64,000 bases of DNA from Akkermansiaceae bacterium (GTDB lineage Bacteria > Verrucomicrobiota > Verrucomicrobiia > Verrucomicrobiales > Akkermansiaceae). Numbering within the stretch: the first letter of the stretch is position 1; every line of letters starts with the position of its first letter. Shown here in pieces: positions 30,555-41,721 of this stretch. The position numbers and the translations under genes are program-made. The stretch spans positions 1 through 64,000 of the forward strand of contig JALOTY010000002.1 of assembly GCA_025457665.1 (NCBI GenBank), written 5' to 3'. The notes beneath the pieces were generated by a model. It saw nothing but the letters and a program-made list of their open reading frames with translations. It was not told where the DNA came from and ran no database searches.

Positions 30555-30970
30555 TCAGTATCGGGAAGCGGTGAGGTGTGTTCAAAGCGTGGAAGCTTCT
30601 CCAGCCTGTCCATCCATGGCATCGCGTCGGCCATCCAGCATTGATCGCCTGGCGGAAATTCCTCGGGATAATCGAGCGAGCTGGTGTTGACCTCGGTGAA
30701 CTCGGGCAAAGACGGATCGATGAAAACGAGCGGGCTGCCACAATCGCCGCAGAACAAGCGGATTCGTTCCGCAAAACAAACTTCGCGAGGATGGCCTTGG
30801 AGCCATCGGAGGGCATTCGGTCGAAAAAAGGTCCATGCCACCGCAGGCGCGCCGCTGGCACGTCGGCAGTCTTCACAATGGCAAAGGCTGGTTTGCAGTG
30901 CATGCCCGTGCACCTCATAGCGGATCGCACCGCAGAGGCAGCCGCCGTGATGGATGGGATCATTAGACAT
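30551..30970 (-). CDS. GFA family (CENP-V/GFA) protein
   Basis: HHGGCLCGAIRYEVHG, LCHCEDCRRASGAP, CGDCGSPLVF. Confidence 0.85.
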   Translation of the reverse strand: MSNDPIHHGGCLCGAIRYEVHGHALQTSLCHCEDCRRASGAPAVAWTFFRPNALRWLQGHPREVCFAERIRLFCGDCGSPLVFIDPSLPEFTEVNTSSLDYPEEFPPGDQCWMADAMPWMDRLEKLPRFEHTSPLPDTE

Positions 30971-31751
30971 GGGGCACGGACGGGAGATCGGACCAATGCT
31001 CCGCAGGCAACGGAGCTTCTTCGGTGATGGCTTGACGGGTGAGGGCGGTGAGGGCCGCCACCATTTCCTCGAAAAGCCGCTTTCCTTGTTCTGCTGTGGC
31101 GCGGGATGGATGGCCGGTCACTCCATTGAGGCTGGTTTGAGCCACCGGATGGGAAAACACCGTGCCGGCGGTGCGATCGGGATCATCGGCCGTGGACAGG
31201 GCATCCATGCGGACGAGGTCCGGATGCAGATGCAGCATCAGCGAGGTCTCCGCCTGGTTCGCATGGAGGTCGGCGGCGTCGGCGGTGTATTCGGACCAGA
31301 TCGAATCGGTGAGTTTGAACACATGCAGCAGGCCGACCTGCATTTTCCCCAAGTACGAAAGCCGCAGTAGGTCCACCGCGACCCGCGCCGGGGCATCGTT
31401 GCCGAAATGGGCATTGATGAATAGCAGCCGCTTCCATCCGCTGGCGGCGGCCCATGCGGCGATGTCGGTGAGGGTGTGGACGAAGGTTTCGTGGCGCAGC
31501 GAAAAGGTGCCCGGCCATTTCGTCGTGTGCCCTTGGGAGGTGGTGAAACGAAGCGCTGGCAGCACCGGCACACCGGTGCGGGCGGAGGCGGCATGGCAGA
31601 CGGCTTCCGCGAGCAGCGTGTCCATCGCCACGGGCAGGTGCGGGCCGTGCTGTTCGGTGGCGCCGAGGGGCAGCAGCAGGAGCCCGCCATTGCGGTTCCG
31701 TAGCTCGGCGATCTCAGGCCATGGCAGGTGCTCCAGCAGGACCGGTTTCAT
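30963..31751 (-). CDS. creatininase family protein
   Basis: LLPLGATEQHGPHLPVAMDT, INAHFGN, HANQAETSLML motifs. Confidence 0.85.
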   Translation of the reverse strand: MKPVLLEHLPWPEIAELRNRNGGLLLLPLGATEQHGPHLPVAMDTLLAEAVCHAASARTGVPVLPALRFTTSQGHTTKWPGTFSLRHETFVHTLTDIAAWAAASGWKRLLFINAHFGNDAPARVAVDLLRLSYLGKMQVGLLHVFKLTDSIWSEYTADAADLHANQAETSLMLHLHPDLVRMDALSTADDPDRTAGTVFSHPVAQTSLNGVTGHPSRATAEQGKRLFEEMVAALTALTRQAITEEAPLPAEHWSDLPSVPHV

Positions 31752-31754
31752 GGC

Positions 31755-33113
31755 TTAGAACAGTCGGGCATAGGTATCGATTTCCCACTGGCTCACGCGC
31801 TGGTGATACTGACGCCACTCCTCGGATTTGTAGGTGATGAATTCATCCCGCAACTCCTTGCCGAGGGTTTTCTCGACGAATGGATCTGCTGCGAAAGCGG
31901 CGACGGCTTCATCGAGCGTGCGTGGCAGTTCGGAAATCCCGCGCGCGGCGAATTCGGCGGGGCTCAGTTCGTAAAGGTTGTCCTCCTGGGCCGGGCCGGG
32001 ATCGAGATTCTCGCGAATGCCTTCGAGTCCGGCGGCGAGTACGAGCGTGGCGGCGAGGTAGGGATTGCAGGCGGCATCGGCATTGCGGGATTCGCAGCGT
32101 CCACCGGCCATCGGCACGCGTACCGAGTTGGTGCGGTTGTTGCGGCCGTAGGAATTGAACACCGGAGCCCAGGAGTAATAGGACATCAGCCCTTTTCTCA
32201 CCAATCGCTTGTAGGAGTTCACCGTGGGGGCGAAGGCTGCGCAGAGCGCCGGGCCGTGTTTGAGAATGCCGGCGATGAATTGATAACCCAGTTCGCTGAT
32301 ACCAAGCCCGCGTGGGTCATCGGCGTGGTCGCGTTTGAAGAGGTTCGATCCGCTGGCGAGGTCGTAGAGCGACATGTTGAAATGCGCGCCACTGCCGGTC
32401 CGGTTGGCGAAGGGCTTGGGCATGAAGGTGGCGAGCAGTCCTTCCTCGGCAGCGTAGTGCTTTGCCATCAGGCGGAAGAAGATGTAGCGGTCGCACATCG
32501 TCAGGGCGTCGGCATATTTGAAGTCGAACTCGAATTGCGAATTCGCATCCTCGTGGTCGAGGGAATAGAGATCCCAGCCGAGGTCGTTGATGGCGGTGGA
32601 GACCTTGTCGAGCCAAGTGTAGCGGTCGAGGAACCGCTTCACATCATAACATGCCTTCACGAGGTCGTCATCCGGATTGGGGATTTCGAGAGGGCCGCCG
32701 GGGCTGTGTTTGACGACATACAACTCGCACTCGATCCCGAGGTTCATGCCGAAACCCATCTCGGCGGCGGCGGCGAGTTGTTTTTTCAGGGCGACGCGGG
32801 TCGAGACCTCATAAGGCTCGCCTTTGAAGGTGTTGTCGGCCGGGAACCATGCGACCTCCTTGTTCCATGGCAGGATGCAGCCGCGCGAGAGGTCGGGCAG
32901 CGAATTGATTTCATCGTCATTCGGCCTTTGACCGAGGCCATCGAGCGCGTAGCCGGTGTAGAGTTCGGAGCCTGCGGCGAAGTCTTCGAAGTGATCGATG
33001 GGAACAAACTTGCCCTTCGGCACGCCGTGGATGTCCACGTAGGCACCGACGCAGTATTTCACACCCTGTTGTTTGAGCGAATCGCGGAGAGCGGGGATGG
33101 AATCAAATTTCAT
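31755..33113 (-). CDS. type III/GlnT-like glutamine synthetase family ligase
   Basis: GS catalytic domain: [51 protein letters not shown]. Confidence 0.85.
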   Translation of the reverse strand: MKFDSIPALRDSLKQQGVKYCVGAYVDIHGVPKGKFVPIDHFEDFAAGSELYTGYALDGLGQRPNDDEINSLPDLSRGCILPWNKEVAWFPADNTFKGEPYEVSTRVALKKQLAAAAEMGFGMNLGIECELYVVKHSPGGPLEIPNPDDDLVKACYDVKRFLDRYTWLDKVSTAINDLGWDLYSLDHEDANSQFEFDFKYADALTMCDRYIFFRLMAKHYAAEEGLLATFMPKPFANRTGSGAHFNMSLYDLASGSNLFKRDHADDPRGLGISELGYQFIAGILKHGPALCAAFAPTVNSYKRLVRKGLMSYYSWAPVFNSYGRNNRTNSVRVPMAGGRCESRNADAACNPYLAATLVLAAGLEGIRENLDPGPAQEDNLYELSPAEFAARGISELPRTLDEAVAAFAADPFVEKTLGKELRDEFITYKSEEWRQYHQRVSQWEIDTYARLF

Positions 33114-33175
33114 ATGATTGGTGGGAAAAGTATGAAGTGAGAAGTCTTAGGTGGGGCGTTTTTTTGTTAGATCAC

Positions 33176-34072
33176 TCAAACCACGTCCGGATCGGAAACC
33201 GCGAGGCGCATCACGGGCGTATCCTTTTGCTCCTGGCCGGGGGGATGCATGATTTCATCGATATGCTTGCGCGTGGCCATGAAGGAGGGATCGAACAACT
33301 GCGATTCCGAGCGCGGGCGGGGGACGGGGACTTCGACGATCTCATGCACGCGGCCGGGGTTGGCATCGAGCACGAGGATGCGATCGGAAAGATAAACCGC
33401 CTCATCGAGGTCGTGGGTGATGAAAACAATCGTGATATCCACGTTCTTCCAGATCTCCAGGAGATAGGACTGCATGTTGCAGCGCGTCTGGGCATCGAGC
33501 GCGCCGAAGGGTTCGTCCATGAACAGCACGCGCGGTTGGTTGGCGAGGGCGCGGGCGATGGCCACCCGTTGTTTCATGCCGCCGGAGAGTTGGTGCGGAT
33601 AGGCATTTTCGAAGCGCGAGAGGCCGACGAGGGAAATCCATTCGCGGGCTTCCGTCTCCGCCGAGTAGCTGGATTTCCCGGCCATCTTCGGACCGAACAT
33701 CACATTTTCCTTCACCGACAACCAGGGGAACAAAGTGTAGCCTTGGAAGACCATGCCGCGATCCGGTCCCGGTCCGGAAACAGGACTGCCGGCAACCAGG
33801 ACATCTCCGGAACTGGCGGTTTCCAGTCCGGCGAGGATGCGGACCAGCGTGGACTTGCCGCAACCGGAGGGGCCGATCACACACATCAATTCGCGTTTGT
33901 GAACGGTGAAAGAGACATCATTGAGGGCGGTGACTCGACCGCGTGGGGTATCGAAATGTTTGGTGAGGCCTTTCACCTCCAGCGCGACCGGGCGTTCGCG
34001 AAGTCGGGCGAAGCGGGCGGCGACTTCCGGAGTTTGTTCGAGGTAACTGGGAAGAGTGATCGTGCTGCTCAT
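33176..34072 (-). CDS. ABC transporter ATP-binding protein (nitrate/taurine type)
   Basis: [48 protein letters not shown]. Confidence 0.93.
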   Translation of the reverse strand: MSSTITLPSYLEQTPEVAARFARLRERPVALEVKGLTKHFDTPRGRVTALNDVSFTVHKRELMCVIGPSGCGKSTLVRILAGLETASSGDVLVAGSPVSGPGPDRGMVFQGYTLFPWLSVKENVMFGPKMAGKSSYSAETEAREWISLVGLSRFENAYPHQLSGGMKQRVAIARALANQPRVLFMDEPFGALDAQTRCNMQSYLLEIWKNVDITIVFITHDLDEAVYLSDRILVLDANPGRVHEIVEVPVPRPRSESQLFDPSFMATRKHIDEIMHPPGQEQKDTPVMRLAVSDPDVV

Positions 34073-34075
34073 GGC

Positions 34076-35473
34076 TTAGTGAGGGCGGGAGCGGTCGGAG
34101 GAGGTGGCTTCGGTGGCGGCGATTCTTTCGCGCGCCCCTTCGGCAATCATCCGGAAGGGCCAGGTGATCACACTGAAGATGCCGCGGGATAGGCGTCCGG
34201 ATTTCCCTGCCCAGGGGAACAGGAGTCCGTGGAGCCAGGAGAGGAACTGATCGGTGACAAAGCCGGTGACGCCGATGAGGATGATCACGGGAAAGACCCG
34301 ATCGAAGTTGCGGAAGCGGCCTTGGGTTTCGATGAACTCGGTGAGGCCGCTCTTCATCCCGATCAATTCGGCGATGACCAACCAAGTCCAGGCCCAGCCG
34401 AGGAGGATGCGGAGGTCATTGTAGAGATTCGGCAGGATGCCGGGGATGACCACGTTCTTGAGAAGTTGCCGGGGTTTCGCGCCGAGCGTCTGTGCGGCCT
34501 CTAACAGCGAGGGATCGAGCAAGCGGGTGGTTTTGGAAATCACCAGCACCATCTGGAAGACCGTGCCGATGAAGACGAGGGCGATCTTCGGGGCTTCACC
34601 AGCCATCAGCACGGCCACGAGCAGGGTGCTGAAAGTGGGCGCGGGCATGTAGCGGAAGAAATCGACGAAGGGCTCGATGAGTTTGGAAAAGAAATCGAAG
34701 ACCCCGCAGAGGATGCCGAGCGGGATGCCGATCACGCAGGCCCAGAAGAAACCGAGGAGGATGACCCGCAAGGAAGCCTGATAACGTTGCTTCATGGTGA
34801 GTTCACCCTCCGGCGCGGAGGCGGTGAAATCGCGAATGCCGGTGCGGAGGACATCATCCGGTTCCGGCAGATAGACCGGGTTGGCGGGCTTGCCTTGCGG
34901 GACCAGTTTGAGCAGCGGTTCTTCGGGCAGTTTCTTGAATTCGAAATCGGCGGAGAGCGCGGAAAGCATCGTCCAGTTGCTGCGGATGATCTCAAGGTTC
35001 TCGGCGGTGATCTTCGGCTCCTTTGAAACCTTTGCGCCGGTGGCAAGATCTCGCCAGATATGATAAAGGGCGGCGTCGTTCTGAGTGTCGCGATAATCGA
35101 GCCAGCCATTGGCAACGGCGACCGGTGAGATTTGGCGGAGAAGCTTCTGGTTCTTCCGGCGTGCACCGGTTTCGGGCGTGCCTGCGGTGCGGGCGGCGAT
35201 GACGGCGGCATTCTCATCGCGCACGGCCTTCTCAAACTCCGGGAAGAAGCCCTTGCTCACATGGTCGCCGGCGGTGAAGACCGTGGTGACGCCCTCGCGT
35301 TCGGCCGAGATCTCGATTTTCACATCCGGATGCCAGATCCAGGGCACGTAGGAAACGAAGCACCAGAGAGCGAGGGGCAGGAGGAAGGAAATGAGAGTGA
35401 GGGCAAGCGCCCGGGACTGCGGGAGGTCACTACGGATCAGGAACCAGTCCCTGAGAATGCCGGGGCGCGCCAT
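34076..35473 (-). CDS. ABC transporter permease (nitrate/taurine type, with long N-terminal extension)
   Basis: C-terminal BPD_transp_1 region ([38 protein letters not shown]). Confidence 0.88.
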   Translation of the reverse strand: MARPGILRDWFLIRSDLPQSRALALTLISFLLPLALWCFVSYVPWIWHPDVKIEISAEREGVTTVFTAGDHVSKGFFPEFEKAVRDENAAVIAARTAGTPETGARRKNQKLLRQISPVAVANGWLDYRDTQNDAALYHIWRDLATGAKVSKEPKITAENLEIIRSNWTMLSALSADFEFKKLPEEPLLKLVPQGKPANPVYLPEPDDVLRTGIRDFTASAPEGELTMKQRYQASLRVILLGFFWACVIGIPLGILCGVFDFFSKLIEPFVDFFRYMPAPTFSTLLVAVLMAGEAPKIALVFIGTVFQMVLVISKTTRLLDPSLLEAAQTLGAKPRQLLKNVVIPGILPNLYNDLRILLGWAWTWLVIAELIGMKSGLTEFIETQGRFRNFDRVFPVIILIGVTGFVTDQFLSWLHGLLFPWAGKSGRLSRGIFSVITWPFRMIAEGARERIAATEATSSDRSRPH

Positions 35474-35549
35474 GGTGGATGAATGCGTGTTGGGTTGTAC
35501 CGTCCGGCACGGGCCGGACGGTTGTTAGATCATCGTCGGATGCCGTCGA

Positions 35550-36533
35550 TCACTCCTCCTCGGCGAGACCAAGGGTGAGGGAGGGATCGAGATACTTCTC
35601 CGGATCCTGGCTTTCCTCATAGACCTCGAACTTGAGGTTGAATTCATCGACCACCTTCGAGGAGCCATAAACATTGCCGAGACCCTCGCCTTTTTCCCAA
35701 CGCTTGAGGGCTTCTTCGAGCGTGAGGATGTAGGTGCCCTTGAGGAAGGGTTCGTATTCCTCAGGCGTGATTTTCACCCGGGTGGAAAGGATTTTGAGGG
35801 CCTCATCGGTGTTCTCCTCGTCGCGGATGAATTCGGCAATGCGGTACCAGACCTTCACCACCTTGGCCCATTCCTCCTTGTTTTTCTCAAGGCTTTCCGG
35901 GGAGACATAGAGCAGGTCGTAAATGATGCCGGGGGCATCGGCCGAGGTGAAGACGGGCTTGGAACCCGGCAGAGCTTTGAGGGCCTGGCCGGAGCTGGGC
36001 TGCCAGGCGCCGATGGCATCGACGGCCTTCGATGCGAAGACCTGGGGCGTTTCGTTGGTGGGCGTGTTGACGATGGTGACATCCTCCGCGGCCATGCCGT
36101 TCTTTTCGAGGCCGGTGAGGAGCAGCAGGTGGGAAACGAAGCCTTCCTCGAGACCGACCTTTTTGCCCTTGAGGTCCTTGATCGATTCGATGCCGGGAGC
36201 GGCGACGATCATGTCATTGCCGTTCGAGAAATCGTTGATGATGATGCCGACCGAGGGCTTGCCGGTGGCTCCTGTGACGAGGGCATCGCCATTGGTCATG
36301 CAAACGGCATCGACCTTGCCCGCGACGTAGGCGTCCATCGATGGCACGTAGTCGAACCACTGGAAATCGACTTCGACGCCCTCTTCCTTGAACCAGCCTT
36401 TTTGGATGCCGATTTCCCAGGCGACCCAACCGGGCCAGTCGGAATAGGCGATCTTCAGAGGTTCGGCGAGGGCGGTGGACCCGGTGGCGATGCAGGCCAG
36501 GGCGGTGGCTCGGAGGATGTGGGGAAGTTTCAT
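35550..36533 (-). CDS. ABC transporter substrate-binding protein (NMT1/TauA-like)
   Basis: Signal peptide; [49 protein letters not shown]. Start at ATG 36533. Confidence 0.88.
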   Translation of the reverse strand: MKLPHILRATALACIATGSTALAEPLKIAYSDWPGWVAWEIGIQKGWFKEEGVEVDFQWFDYVPSMDAYVAGKVDAVCMTNGDALVTGATGKPSVGIIINDFSNGNDMIVAAPGIESIKDLKGKKVGLEEGFVSHLLLLTGLEKNGMAAEDVTIVNTPTNETPQVFASKAVDAIGAWQPSSGQALKALPGSKPVFTSADAPGIIYDLLYVSPESLEKNKEEWAKVVKVWYRIAEFIRDEENTDEALKILSTRVKITPEEYEPFLKGTYILTLEEALKRWEKGEGLGNVYGSSKVVDEFNLKFEVYEESQDPEKYLDPSLTLGLAEEE

Positions 36534-36564
36534 AATGCTTTGGCGGGGATTGGGATTTCCACAA

Positions 36565-36592
36565 GTATGAGCAATTTGCGGAAATTTCATAC
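36565..36592. promoter_or_regulatory. NikR-type operator GTATGA-N16-TCATAC
   Basis: GTATGA(GCAATTTGCGGAAATT)TCATAC, 32 bp upstream of the substrate-binding protein start; same half-sites and spacing as 26102-26129. Confidence 0.85.
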
Positions 36593-36721
36593 TCGCTAGA
36601 GCAGAGGCCATACCAAGTCGGCAGGTCATTTCCCGGGGAAGGGATCGAGCGGGGTGATCCGGGTGGGATCGATGCGGCTCGCGTTGGCCCGATAGGGGGA
36701 AAAGCCCCAAAAAGAAAGAGA

Positions 36722-36798
36722 TGGCGCGCCCGGCTGGATTCGAACCAGCGACCGTCCGCTTAGAAGGCGGATGCTCTATCCAACTGAGCTACAGGCGC
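36722..36798 (-). tRNA. tRNA-Arg (anticodon TCT)
   Basis: Reverse complement GCGCCTGTAGCTCAGTTGGATAGAGCATCCGCCTTCTAAGCGGACGGTCGCTGGTTCGAATCCAGCCGGGCGCGCCA folds as a cloverleaf; CCA encoded. Confidence 0.95.
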
Positions 36799-36924
36799 CC
36801 GGTGCGCGGCAGAGATAGGGCAGGGGGGAGGGAACGACAAGGACGGAGGAGGGAAAATCACGACGCATACGGAATGCAAATGCAAAAGACTTGCAAAAAT
36901 GGGCGACGCTGTCAGAGTGCGGGC

Positions 36925-37515
36925 GTGACGGGAACTTCAGTGAAATCGGCCGCAACGGCGACGCGCATGGGCGGTCTGGTCCGCGATGTGACGGCCGGTT
37001 TGCGGCAGCAGATGTATTTCTGGGGGAAGGATGTGGTGCATTCTTCCGGAAACCAACTGGTTCGACTGGGCATGGAGAAACGGAAGTCCGAGGGGCTTCA
37101 GGGAACGAGTTGTTATGGCAAGGAGTGGCAAGGGGGACGGATCGAACTGCATGGGGCCTGCGCGGGTTGGTATGGAGACAGGGGTGGGGTGGTATTCATC
37201 CGGACCATGGATCGATGTTTCGGCTGGCACGGCGAAGCTCCGCCGGTGCCGGGTCAGTGGGACAAGGATCGCCTCGTGAATCTCAGTCCGCTGGTCCAGT
37301 GGGAGCGGATGCAGCCCTTTCTCGATTGGTGGATTTCCCATGAGGCGGCGATCAGTGCACTGCATGGCGCGAGATACAGGGCGATTTGTTTTCGCGAATT
37401 CAAAAGATTGCCGAGATCGAAGCCATGGCTGCCACCGATGGCGGCGATGAAGTGGTTGCGGGCATTCCGCGCGGATCCCGGGCAACTGGAGCGGGCGAAA
37501 CGATTTCAGGGCTGA
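36925..37515 (+). CDS. hypothetical protein
   Basis: Long ORF; upstream part of the listed ORF runs through antisense tRNA, so start taken at GTG 36925 (uncertain). Confidence 0.4.
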   Translation: MTGTSVKSAATATRMGGLVRDVTAGLRQQMYFWGKDVVHSSGNQLVRLGMEKRKSEGLQGTSCYGKEWQGGRIELHGACAGWYGDRGGVVFIRTMDRCFGWHGEAPPVPGQWDKDRLVNLSPLVQWERMQPFLDWWISHEAAISALHGARYRAICFREFKRLPRSKPWLPPMAAMKWLRAFRADPGQLERAKRFQG

Positions 37516-37594
37516 GTGGGTGGAAATCCACGAACATGGGGATCGAGCAGGGGAATGAATGGGGAACAAACCGGAAACGGGATTCCTGTCTGAG

Positions 37595-38779
37595 ATGAGT
37601 GAGCTTATTCCAGTAATGGTCCTGTGCGGTTTCCTGGGGTCCGGGAAAACGACCCTGCTGCGGCGCTGGAAGCGCGAGGCGGATCTGCAGGACGCGGTGT
37701 GGATCGTCCATGACTTGAGCGAGGCAGGGATCGATGCCGAGCTGCTGGCCGATGAAGGTGCGGATCCTGAGGCGGGTCGGCTTGAAGGCCGGATGGCTGC
37801 TCTGCACGGCGTGCATGCGCGGGAGCATCTGGCGGAGTCCCTCGGCCGGGTCTTGCGTGAGGCAGCGGAGCTGGATCCGGCCCCGCCGGTGGTGTTGTTA
37901 GAAAGCACCGGGGTGGCACGGCCATGGCCTTTGGTGAAGGCCCCTGCGGGAGATGCGCGGTTTTTCCTGAGACATTTCATCGTCACGGTGGATGCCCTGA
38001 ACCTGCATCGTGATTTCGCCGATGGTGCCCTGCTGGCGGATGGGGCGGAGACTCATGATCCGGCGTTGGCGCATGCGGCAGGAGTCCTGGCCGAGCAGCT
38101 TGCGTTTGCGAGCGTGATCGTCCTGACGAAAACGGATACCCAGCCGCGCGAAGTGCTCGATCACCAACTGCGGATCCTCCGTGCCCTGCGGCCGGGGGTG
38201 GCGATCGCCTTTTCCTCTCATGGAGGGCTGCTGCCCGGGCAATTGGAGGGGATTCCGGCACCGCGGAAATCGGTGATGGCGAGTCGGGCGCGCAAGCTCG
38301 GGCTGCCCGACCGGGATGTGACACTGTCCGGGGTGGAGTGCACCGTGTTCCGGGAACAGCGACCCTTTCATCCGCAGCGCTTGTACGAGGTTTGTCGTCG
38401 CAAGCTGGGCACCGGGCTTTACCGGGCGAAGGGTTTCCTTTGGATGGCATCGAGGCCGGGACAAGTCCTGTTATGGCAACAGTCCGGCAGCCAGGTGGCG
38501 CTGGAGATGACCGGGATCTGGCGGGCGGAGATCGCTGCGAATCGGGACGGGCGATTGCTGCCCGAAGAGCTGGAGATCCTGGCCGAACGATTGCGCGATG
38601 CCCATCCGGTGTTTGGTGATCGCCATCAAGAGTTGTCTTTGATCGGGCTGCGGCAGGCACGTGAGGACTTTGAGAAAGCGCTGCGCGGTGCCTTGTGCAC
38701 AGATGACGAAGTGGAGGCATGGCTTCGAGGAGAGGAGTTTCCCGACCCATGGCCCCGGACGATAAGGCGGATTTCCTGA
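37595..38779 (+). CDS. CobW/COG0523-family GTPase lacking the CxCC motif
   Basis: VLCGFLGSGKTTLLRRW Walker A, ESTGVA, VLTKTD; CobW C-terminal RPFHPQRLYEV...AKGFLWMASRP. Confidence 0.85.
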   Translation: MSELIPVMVLCGFLGSGKTTLLRRWKREADLQDAVWIVHDLSEAGIDAELLADEGADPEAGRLEGRMAALHGVHAREHLAESLGRVLREAAELDPAPPVVLLESTGVARPWPLVKAPAGDARFFLRHFIVTVDALNLHRDFADGALLADGAETHDPALAHAAGVLAEQLAFASVIVLTKTDTQPREVLDHQLRILRALRPGVAIAFSSHGGLLPGQLEGIPAPRKSVMASRARKLGLPDRDVTLSGVECTVFREQRPFHPQRLYEVCRRKLGTGLYRAKGFLWMASRPGQVLLWQQSGSQVALEMTGIWRAEIAANRDGRLLPEELEILAERLRDAHPVFGDRHQELSLIGLRQAREDFEKALRGALCTDDEVEAWLRGEEFPDPWPRTIRRIS

Positions 38780-38845
38780 GAAACCCATGAAGCTCGGGAC
38801 ATGGCCCGGTGGAGGCGGAAGCGAAGGCATATCTTGAACAAAACG

Positions 38846-40048
<1,203 letters not shown>

Positions 40049-40353
40049 GGAGTCGGTGGTAGGGGCCTGTTCAATGGGGTCAAATGCATGAACCTTGTTT
40101 GAGTGAAAGATTGTAGGAAATGAATCCTTCCATGTGGTTTGCCACGGGCAGGATTTGGGAAATAGACATATCTCGTTCGGGTGCCCGTCTCTGCTTATAA
40201 GATTAAGGCATTCCCGTGATCGAAATGTATAATAACTGCTGTTGGGTGAGGTTTTCCCGGAAAAAAATTACTTCTGTTTTCTTGTTGTTGCAGGTTCTGC
40301 CCTCGCGCTAGCGTCCCGGATGCTTGACAGGGATCGGATGAGGCGGCACGAGC

Positions 40354-41721
40354 TTGTGCATGAAGCTTGTGTTTGTCCTCGGGGTTTTCATGTCCCTCCA
40401 GGCCTCTGCGGTCGATCCTGGTGTTCTATCTGCCCGACCGGCGGCATCGACGGCAGACCTTGAAGCAGACGTTGAACTCGCAACCAGGCAGTTGAGTGGT
40501 GAGGTGGACGTCATGGACCAGGCGTTCATTCTGGAGACATTCCGCCGTGGATCGAAGGCTGGAATACCGAGAGCCCATGGGGGACTTGCGGATTGCCATG
40601 CCTGGGGAGTGGGGATGCCGCGCAACGACAAGCCGGTTCGGGAATTGTTAGAAAAGGCTGCAGCGGGAGGGGATGCGATGGGCACGCTGCGGCTCGGCGA
40701 GGATCTCTTCGCGGGTTGGGCGGGCCCCCGCGATCCCGAGCGTGGGATGGAATTGATTCACAAAGCAGCAGCCATGGGATCGAAGACCGCCGAAGCCGGT
40801 CTTGCGGCACGTGCTCTTCTTGGCGAGGGTGTGCCGAAGAATCGCAAAGAGGGTTTAGAGAAACTGCACAAGCTTGCGGATGAAGAAGATCTGGGAATGG
40901 CGGCATTTTTTCTTGGCCTGTACTATCGGGGTGAATTCGGGCCAGAGGATGGCAAGAAGCCAGAGTTGGCTCGCAAGTATCTGCTGCACGCCGCCGAGAA
41001 GAACCACGCGAAGGCCATGGTCATTCTGGGGGATTTGGCGTTGTATCAGGGTGGTTCAAAAGGCAACGCCAAACTCCGCCTGGAGGCTGCGGAGTGGTAT
41101 CGAAAGGCGGTCGGAAGAAACTCCGGTGAAGCCATGATGAAGCTTTCCCGATTGCAACAGCGCGACCCCAAGACGCGAAAGGAAGGCGAGGATTGGTATC
41201 AACTTCTGCTTGGGGCGGATCGTGTCGGCCATGGTGAAGCCACTCAATATCTTGGGGAACTCCATTATCATGCTATGGGTTATACCTATCGAGATTTGGA
41301 CTGGTCGAAGTCGGCGTATTTTCACGAGAAGTATTTGTCCGATGGATTTGGCGGCGGCAACAGCCATGTCTCTCTTCACCGACTTTTCGAAATCTATTTC
41401 GAGGGCGGTCTTGGGTTGGATCGGGACTACAAGAAATGTCTCGAACTCGCGCAGCCTTATCTCGATTACTGCAATGCCGCGAGTCTTTACGCGGGTCGCA
41501 TCCTGCTGCATCCGGACTCTCCCATGGGAAATACTCGCGAGCACTACATCCGGGGTTACGCCTGTTTGCTGAAATCGGCCACGCTCGAGGGCAGCAGTGT
41601 CGATGAGGAAGTACTTTTCATTCTCCGCAGTCGGCACGGAATGACCCGCTGGGAGATCGAACAGGCGAAAAAGTTGTTCCGAAGCGGCTTCCCCAATGCC
41701 AGCACTCCTCTTCTGCCATGA
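40354..41721 (+). CDS. secreted Sel1-like repeat protein
   Basis: Signal peptide; repeated motifs such as MGTLRLGEDLFAGW, KAAAMGSKTAEAGLAARALLGEGVPKN. Confidence 0.7.
   Translation: MCMKLVFVLGVFMSLQASAVDPGVLSARPAASTADLEADVELATRQLSGEVDVMDQAFILETFRRGSKAGIPRAHGGLADCHAWGVGMPRNDKPVRELLEKAAAGGDAMGTLRLGEDLFAGWAGPRDPERGMELIHKAAAMGSKTAEAGLAARALLGEGVPKNRKEGLEKLHKLADEEDLGMAAFFLGLYYRGEFGPEDGKKPELARKYLLHAAEKNHAKAMVILGDLALYQGGSKGNAKLRLEAAEWYRKAVGRNSGEAMMKLSRLQQRDPKTRKEGEDWYQLLLGADRVGHGEATQYLGELHYHAMGYTYRDLDWSKSAYFHEKYLSDGFGGGNSHVSLHRLFEIYFEGGLGLDRDYKKCLELAQPYLDYCNAASLYAGRILLHPDSPMGNTREHYIRGYACLLKSATLEGSSVDEEVLFILRSRHGMTRWEIEQAKKLFRSGFPNASTPLLP

Noticed and set aside
31728-33140. 470-aa plus-strand ORF opposite the GlnT-like gene
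   Set aside because: Shadow ORF; the minus strand encodes clear GS motifs.
36600-36720. Guanidine (ykkC) riboswitch upstream of the ABC operon
   Set aside because: No recognisable conserved riboswitch segments by eye; needs Infernal to be definitive.
36721-36924. N-terminus [27 protein letters not shown] of the ORF at 36721
   Set aside because: Classic spurious translation through the antisense of a tRNA gene.
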